This document shows positions 4,401-6,234 of a stretch of DNA of 6,234 nucleotides, one piece after another. The translations under genes were made by a program, and so were the position numbers. This stretch comes from Bacteroidota bacterium. Its GTDB lineage: Bacteria; Bacteroidota; Bacteroidia; Bacteroidales; PXBB01. Under the pieces are notes generated by a model. It saw nothing but the letters and a program-made list of their open reading frames with translations. It was not told the DNA's origin and did not search any database. How positions within the stretch are numbered: position 1 is the stretch's first letter; each line of letters starts with the position of its first letter. The DNA is taken from the NCBI GenBank assembly GCA_022708385.1, contig JAKIYU010000157.1, forward strand, positions 1 to 6,234, in the 5' to 3' direction.

Positions 4401-6234
4401 CACTTTGAATAGTGATTACATTGGTCATAGCAGAATCATAAATAATAACATTCCAACTTGTTTCATTATTTCCCTGCAACCAATTAAAAATGGCAGACTG
4501 TTCTATAATATCTCTAACCGTAATTGAATCGGTTGAAGGACAATCTGTTTGATACACCGCTATATCATCAATAGCCCATGAATGAGCCTCGGTGCCTTCA
4601 AAGCGAAATTGAATTTGCACTGTTTGTCCCGCATAAGTTGAAAGCGAGGCAGCATTTTTTTTCCAATAGGCACCAGGGCTTGTTTCTTCCCAGAGTTTGG
4701 TAAAATTTACACCATCGGTTGTTACAAAGATGCTGTTTTTTTTATAATAATTCGGATTATAATTATAAGACCAGAAGCTCAACTCAATTTGATTTCCGGA
4801 AGGCAGAAAAATAGGCGGCGAAGTAAGGTAAGCTGTTTGTGCATTAGGAGCATTCCCTGCAGGATGTTGCATACTAAAAGCACCGCCGGAAGTGTGATTA
4901 ATGTTGGTTAATCTTTCCCATCGTGGTAAATTACCATCTATATCAGTAATAGTCCAACAATAATTAAGAGTTTCAAAATTCTCGTTATAGGGGAGGTAAA
5001 AAGTGTTGCAGGTTGTATTAAAGGCTTTTGGCCCTGCCCAGGTGCTTAAGTAACCGCTACCGCAGTCGGCTTTTACATAAAATTCATATGCAGAATTGGG
5101 CTGGAGGCCTGTGACAAGCCAATTATTTGAACCAACGTTATTAACCCCTGTCACTTGCTGGGAATTTCCCGGGATAAAACCGGGTAAACCGACCTCAACA
5201 TTCCATGAACTTTCAGTTCCCCCAGGCTGCCAATGAAGCAAAGCCCCATCAGAATTATTTCCGGTTGCATTAAGCGAAAAAGGTTGAGGACAATTGTCAA
5301 TGGATATAAAGTAAAAATTATCAATAAAAATCTGTGTATTGTTTCCGGCGCCTGATGCACCATGTTTAAATGCGATATGTGTATTGCCGGATAAAACACC
5401 TAAAGGCACCGTGTACAAAGTATAGGTTGTTGTCAGGTTTATTGTAGTTATCAGGTTAAATGTTGAAGCTATGTTTTGATTGGTCATATTACCAATCAGC
5501 AAAGGGGTACCGTTTGTTCCTGAACGCGCATAAAAAGAAATTTTTTTATTATTAACATTCGATAGCAAAGGCGACGCAACAAGCAACACAGCATTGGTAT
5601 CAGCAGTATTTGAATTATAAAGATACAGATGATTAGGCGTTGAAAAGGGAAGAGAACTAGCCACTCCTGCATAAGCATTAATGTTGGAATGAGTGTTGTG
5701 GCTTTTCCAGCAAACAGGCAAAGCAGGCGAATTGTCGAAAAACTCTGTATAGGGAGCATTATAGGGGTTGCATAATACAGTAAAAGTTAAAGGTGATGAC
5801 CAATAACTTAAAATGCTGTTACCGCAATTCGATTGCAGGTAAACATCATAATTTTGTCCGGAAATTAAATTTGTAAGGGTGTAATTACCGGTTGAGATAT
5901 TCAACACTTTTGTTCCGAATATAAAAGGGTTGCTTCCTGAAGGCACATACATTAAATTCCACATTGTTTCACTTCCACCAGCTTGCCAACTTAAAGATGC
6001 TGTTGATGTTGTAAGGTTAGTAAGAGAAATATTTTGTGGGTGAAAACAAATGGGTGTATTGGTAATAGAAACATCATCTATTAATATTTCTGAACTGGCA
6101 TTGGATGATTTCAATCTGAATGCAATTCTGTTGTGAGTTCCTGAATACAAGTTCAAATCACATACATAATGACCATAACTCTGGTCTAAATTAAACACGT
6201 TCAAAAGTGTGAAAGAGGAATCGTCAGCAGCAGA
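1285..6234 (-). CDS. Giant Fn3 / jelly-roll / tandem-repeat surface protein, start outside window, ends at in-frame TAG
   Basis: This frame is open from the window edge at 6234 to a TAG at 1285-1287 (1649 residues). It has no credible start: the TTG at 6202-6204 lies in the middle of a folded domain, so the gene begins beyond the window. Domains in order are a jelly-roll tail, then Fn3, jelly-roll, Fn3, jelly-roll, Fn3, jelly-roll, Fn3, then an unnamed beta domain, an InlB B-repeat-like domain and nine complete 51-residue Cys-pair repeats plus most of a tenth. No membrane segment or catalytic motif is visible. In Bacteroidota such modules build secreted, cell-surface adhesin-like proteins exported by the Sec and type IX systems. 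That role is inferred here, because the signal peptide and sorting domain are not in view. The TAG interrupts a repeat unit and the array continues in frame afterwards, so this is probably not the natural C-terminus. Calling the frame coding is very secure; the precise function is unknown. Confidence 0.93.
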   Translation of the reverse strand, partial: SAADDSSFTLLNVFNLDQSYGHYVCDLNLYSGTHNRIAFRLKSSNASSEILIDDVSITNTPICFHPQNISLTNLTTSTASLSWQAGGSETMWNLMYVPSGSNPFIFGTKVLNISTGNYTLTNLISGQNYDVYLQSNCGNSILSYWSSPLTFTVLCNPYNAPYTEFFDNSPALPVCWKSHNTHSNINAYAGVASSLPFSTPNHLYLYNSNTADTNAVLLVASPLLSNVNNKKISFYARSGTNGTPLLIGNMTNQNIASTFNLITTINLTTTYTLYTVPLGVLSGNTHIAFKHGASGAGNNTQIFIDNFYFISIDNCPQPFSLNATGNNSDGALLHWQPGGTESSWNVEVGLPGFIPGNSQQVTGVNNVGSNNWLVTGLQPNSAYEFYVKADCGSGYLSTWAGPKAFNTTCNTFYLPYNENFETLNYCWTITDIDGNLPRWERLTNINHTSGGAFSMQHPAGNAPNAQTAYLTSPPIFLPSGNQIELSFWSYNYNPNYYKKNSIFVTTDGVNFTKLWEETSPGAYWKKNAASLSTYAGQTVQIQFRFEGTEAHSWAIDDIAVYQTDCPSTDSITVRDIIEQSAIFNWLQGNNETSWNVIIYDSAMTNVITIQSVNVSPQWSYNGLQPDTYYNFLVQSDCGGGKTGVWVGPVAFRTRCTTSTSPFTENFDDVPSGFMPDCWQRIVDAAYLRKTEVNTDMYYSAPKSLLLWNGNTYDNSAAVLAIMPQVDDVSNYQLKFYAHSNSNNTELILGTLPSPSDTTGFTLFRKIQLTETYQLYNVQFDTYSGNDKYIVFRHGNASGGNGQYISIDNVSLELVEDCPAPTPIIATYISTSDVLMSWNENGNATQWQIEWGTQNFIHGNGQMQYIDSTSVILNSIIPNTYYDFYVRAVCGDGDTSLWTGPYSIKSDYICPQGSLYGQEPHPVQSILWSAQEMNTRIIQSFDNIPSAFNGLHIWGAEINPSTFGGCFNNPTFLEVTFYHDNGGKPASQAASFIVQVVPDSTYSTFGNGFQIYEFGIQMPMAIQLSKGWFSVRSVNSPDCYTLFVNTNNSAAQGTLLSVNNTDTVYENYPLAFCFVSGNIYTVSYLNGQGGHIAGMPIQQVMAGTNTIPVLAVAEPCYQFKQWSDGRTDNPRYDVSVNHSFSVTALFELRTIESFDTATICSGDTLYIGTLKLTTPGNYDAHLLSPEGCDSLVHLTLYVNPSFMSETTGSICSGDTYLWRNYSFTQAGTYYDSLQTMMGCDSVYVLHLTTNPVYTFVQYDSLCQGALYNWHNNTYTQPGIYYDSLVTFSGCDSVYILHLTQINEIKITELHQICQGSIYMWHNKTCSIPGVYYDTIQVQQGCDTIFQLTLTVNPKYLFNQFDTICQGETYSWRNHIYSQSGIYYDSLLTVNGCDSIYALHLMSSSKYLIEQTAHICQGTSYSWRGHIYNAQGVYYDSLITFAGCDSVYKLNLFINPKYEFLQTENICLGDSLLWRNHYYKVSGYYYDSLLTTMGCDSVYVLHLLINTHYEFVENISICQGSSLNWHGKVYFTDGTYYDSLHTIYGCDSVYVLHLTLYPKYEFTEYKTICDGDNYLWHGHLYNNAGTYYDSLQTANGCDSVYVLNLYFNQSYLFEEQMLICSGDTFYWRGQACYQAGYYWDSLTTVLGCDSV
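2173..2325 (-). repeat. Repeat unit 4, divergent unit with a third Cys
   Basis: The unit contains ICQG, Trp16 and GCDT, but the Tyr21 column is Cys (WHNKTCSIPG), giving three cysteines. It also has Asp-Thr-Ile in place of DSL and Phe at position 41 (GCDTIF). Length and register are unchanged. Confidence 0.85.
2632..2784 (-). repeat. Repeat unit 1, divergent capping unit of the array
   Basis: This unit keeps the 51-residue length, ICSGDT, Gly25 and GCDS, so it belongs to the array. It is the only complete unit without Trp16 (Ile instead) and without Tyr/Phe at position 41 (Val). Its centre reads LYIGTLKLTTPGNY, where the other units have W(R/H)(N/G)...GxYYDSL. It directly follows the InlB B-repeat-like domain. 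It may be an N-terminal cap, or the older form from which the array expanded; the sequence does not decide between them. Confidence 0.85.
2785..3003 (-). other. Divergent InlB B-repeat-like domain
   Basis: About 70 residues (1078-1150) open with YTVSYLNGQGGHIAG and close with FKQWSDGRTDNPRYDVSV followed by FSVTALFEL. The core W-S-D-G-x-T-x-N-P-R and the final alternating hydrophobic strand T-A-x-F-E are the usual signature of the divergent InlB B-repeat (Listeria-Bacteroides repeat) family. That is a small beta-grasp-like module common in Bacteroidota surface proteins. It links the beta domain at 3004-3507 to the repeat array. Family membership is recognised by eye. Confidence 0.75.
3004..3507 (-). 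other. Beta-rich extracellular domain of unassigned family
   Basis: About 168 residues (910-1077) lie between the last Fn3 and the InlB-like module. Visible landmarks are ILWSAQEMNTRIIQSFDNI, LHIWGAEI, VTFYHDNGGKP, a hydrophobic IYEFGIQMPMAIQLSKGWF and a final LAFCFV. The order of a Phe-Asp element, an IWG strand, an FY..(D/N)GG.P strand and a GWF.(V/I) strand resembles beta-sandwich domains often seen in secreted bacterial proteins, with QxFD/DDF, WWG and F.FY.D.GG.PG motifs. I cannot assign a named family. Three Cys are present in the domain interior and end, at GGCF, PDCY and AFCF. No catalytic motif is evident. A binding or structural role is likely. Confidence 0.5.
3508..3786 (-). other. 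Fibronectin type III domain 4, Cys-rich Bacteroidota type
   Basis: Residues 817-909 run from CPAPTP to DYIC. The Fn3 hallmarks are MSW (Trp837) on strand B, TQWQIEWG (Trp846) on strand C, and PNTYYDFYVRAVCGDG on strands E-F, with Tyr880/881. The module ends LWTGPYSIKSDYIC. Three cysteines (817, 889, 909) sit at the same places as in the other three Fn3 modules. It is the last of the alternating series and is not followed by a jelly-roll domain. Confidence 0.8.
3787..4269 (-). other. Jelly-roll (cleaved-adhesin / MAM-like) domain 3
   Basis: Residues 656-816 start with PFTENFDDVP and PDCWQ and end with YISIDNVSLELVED. The P(Y/F)xExF...CW opening and the IxIDN(V/F) closing strand are the family's usual ends. 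The interior (LKFYAHSNSNNTELILG, YQLYNVQF, YIVFRHGNASGGNG) aligns well with domain 1 at 5293-5769. Such domains bind glycans or proteins in gingipain-type adhesins and related proteins. No ligand can be read from the sequence. Confidence 0.75.
4270..4542 (-). other. Fibronectin type III domain 3
   Basis: Residues 565-655 run from CPSTDS to FRTRC. Landmarks are FNW (Trp585), ETSWNVIIYD (Trp594), GLQPDTYYNFLVQSDCGGG and VWVGPVAFRTRC. The Cys pattern (565, 637, 655) matches its sister modules, so disulfide stabilisation outside the cell is plausible. Confidence 0.82.
4543..5007 (-). other. Jelly-roll (cleaved-adhesin / MAM-like) domain 2, distinct subtype
   Basis: Residues 410-564 begin PYNENFETLNYCWT and end with SWAIDDIAVYQTD, as expected for the family. 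The interior differs from domains 1 and 3. It has PRWERLTN, a small-residue SGGAFSMQHPAG stretch, AYLTSPPIFLP, IELSFWSYNYNP, SIFVTTDGVNFTKLWEE and VQIQFRFEGTEAHSWAIDD. This is the more typical MAM-like or choice-of-anchor-J pattern, with the LTSP strand, the VxxSxDGxxFxxLW hairpin and a final WAIDD strand. Confidence 0.78.
5008..5292 (-). other. Fibronectin type III domain 2
   Basis: Residues 315-409 run from CPQPFS to FNTTC. Landmarks are LLHW (Trp335), ESSWNVEVG (Trp344), VTGLQPNSAYEFYVKADCG and LSTWAGPKAF. Cysteines are at 315, 391 and 409. It is the clearest Fn3 of the four, with the full L-x-P-x-x-x-Y-x-F/V-x-V core. Confidence 0.83.
5293..5769 (-). other. Jelly-roll (cleaved-adhesin / MAM-like) domain 1
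   Basis: Residues 156-314 open with PYTEFFDNSPALPVCWK and close with TQIFIDNFYFISIDN. The interior contains LYLYNSN, ISFYARSGTNGTPLLIG, YTLYTVPLG and THIAFKHGASGAGNN. These line up with domain 3 (3787-4269) far better than with domain 2, which suggests duplication of a jelly-roll plus Fn3 unit. Confidence 0.75.
5770..6048 (-). other. Fibronectin type III domain 1
   Basis: Residues 63-155 run from CFHPQN to FTVLC. Landmarks are LSW (Trp83), ETMWNLMYVP (Trp92), LTNLISGQNYDVYLQSNCG (Tyr129, Cys137) and the final Cys155. Cys63, Cys137 and Cys155 follow the three-Cys scheme of the other Fn3 modules. Confidence 0.8.
6049..6234 (-). other. C-terminal end of a further jelly-roll domain, cut by the window edge
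   Basis: The first 62 residues end with HNRIAFRLKSSNAS and EILIDDVSITN just before the Cys that starts Fn3 domain 1. This is the same I-x-I-D-(D/N)-V ending as the other jelly-roll domains. The domain's start lies beyond 6234, so the jelly-roll/Fn3 alternation continues upstream of this window. Confidence 0.72.

Noticed and set aside
5151..5759. Two short minus-strand open frames (5151-5399 and 5496-5759)
   Set aside because: Both overlap well-conserved Fn3 and jelly-roll coding sequence in the main frame and show no recognisable features of their own.
6202..6204. TTG as translation start of the long gene
   Set aside because: The frame is open upstream to the window edge, and this codon sits inside a jelly-roll domain whose end at 6049 needs upstream strands. 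No signal peptide follows it.
1..6234. A multi-gene or novel defence-type system
   Set aside because: One reading frame fills the whole window. There are no neighbouring genes, no catalytic motifs and no non-coding elements to form such a system.

Overview
The whole window lies inside one very long gene on the minus strand. The frame whose codons end on plus-strand positions 1, 4, 7 and so on can be read from 6234 down to 1 with a single in-frame stop, a TAG at 1285-1287. Neither the true start nor the true end of the gene is in view. There is no intergenic space, and I see no RNA gene, promoter, ribosome binding site, terminator, insertion sequence or CRISPR array.

In reading order the layout is: 6234-6049, tail of a jelly-roll (cleaved-adhesin or MAM-like) domain; 6048-3508, four Cys-rich fibronectin type III (Fn3) modules alternating with three more jelly-roll domains; 3507-3004, a beta-rich domain I cannot name; 3003-2785, a divergent InlB B-repeat-like domain; 2784-1, a tandem array of 18 complete units and the start of a 19th. 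Each array unit is exactly 51 residues (153 bp), with an invariant Cys pair at unit positions 9 and 37 and the signature GCDSVY. Residues are numbered from the first codon in the window (6232-6234 = residue 1), so the stop falls after residue 1649 and a further 428 sense codons follow it.

The architecture, the low-complexity Asn/Thr/Ser/Tyr-rich composition and the AT-rich coding sequence suggest a member of the Bacteroidota, probably from the Bacteroidales or a related anaerobic group. Giant secreted proteins with Fn3 and jelly-roll modules and IC.GD...GCDS repeats are common there. They usually carry an N-terminal signal peptide and a C-terminal type IX secretion or gliding-type sorting domain, and both would lie outside this window. 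The likely role is an extracellular or cell-surface adhesin or stalk protein; this rests on domain types, not on a specific match.

The main point for a second look is the lone TAG. It sits in the middle of the array, exactly at a column that is Tyr or Phe in 16 of the other 17 complete units, and the array continues in the same frame for 428 codons. This points to a point mutation, a base-call error or, less likely, readthrough of one long gene rather than a true C-terminus. I found no multi-gene system here.
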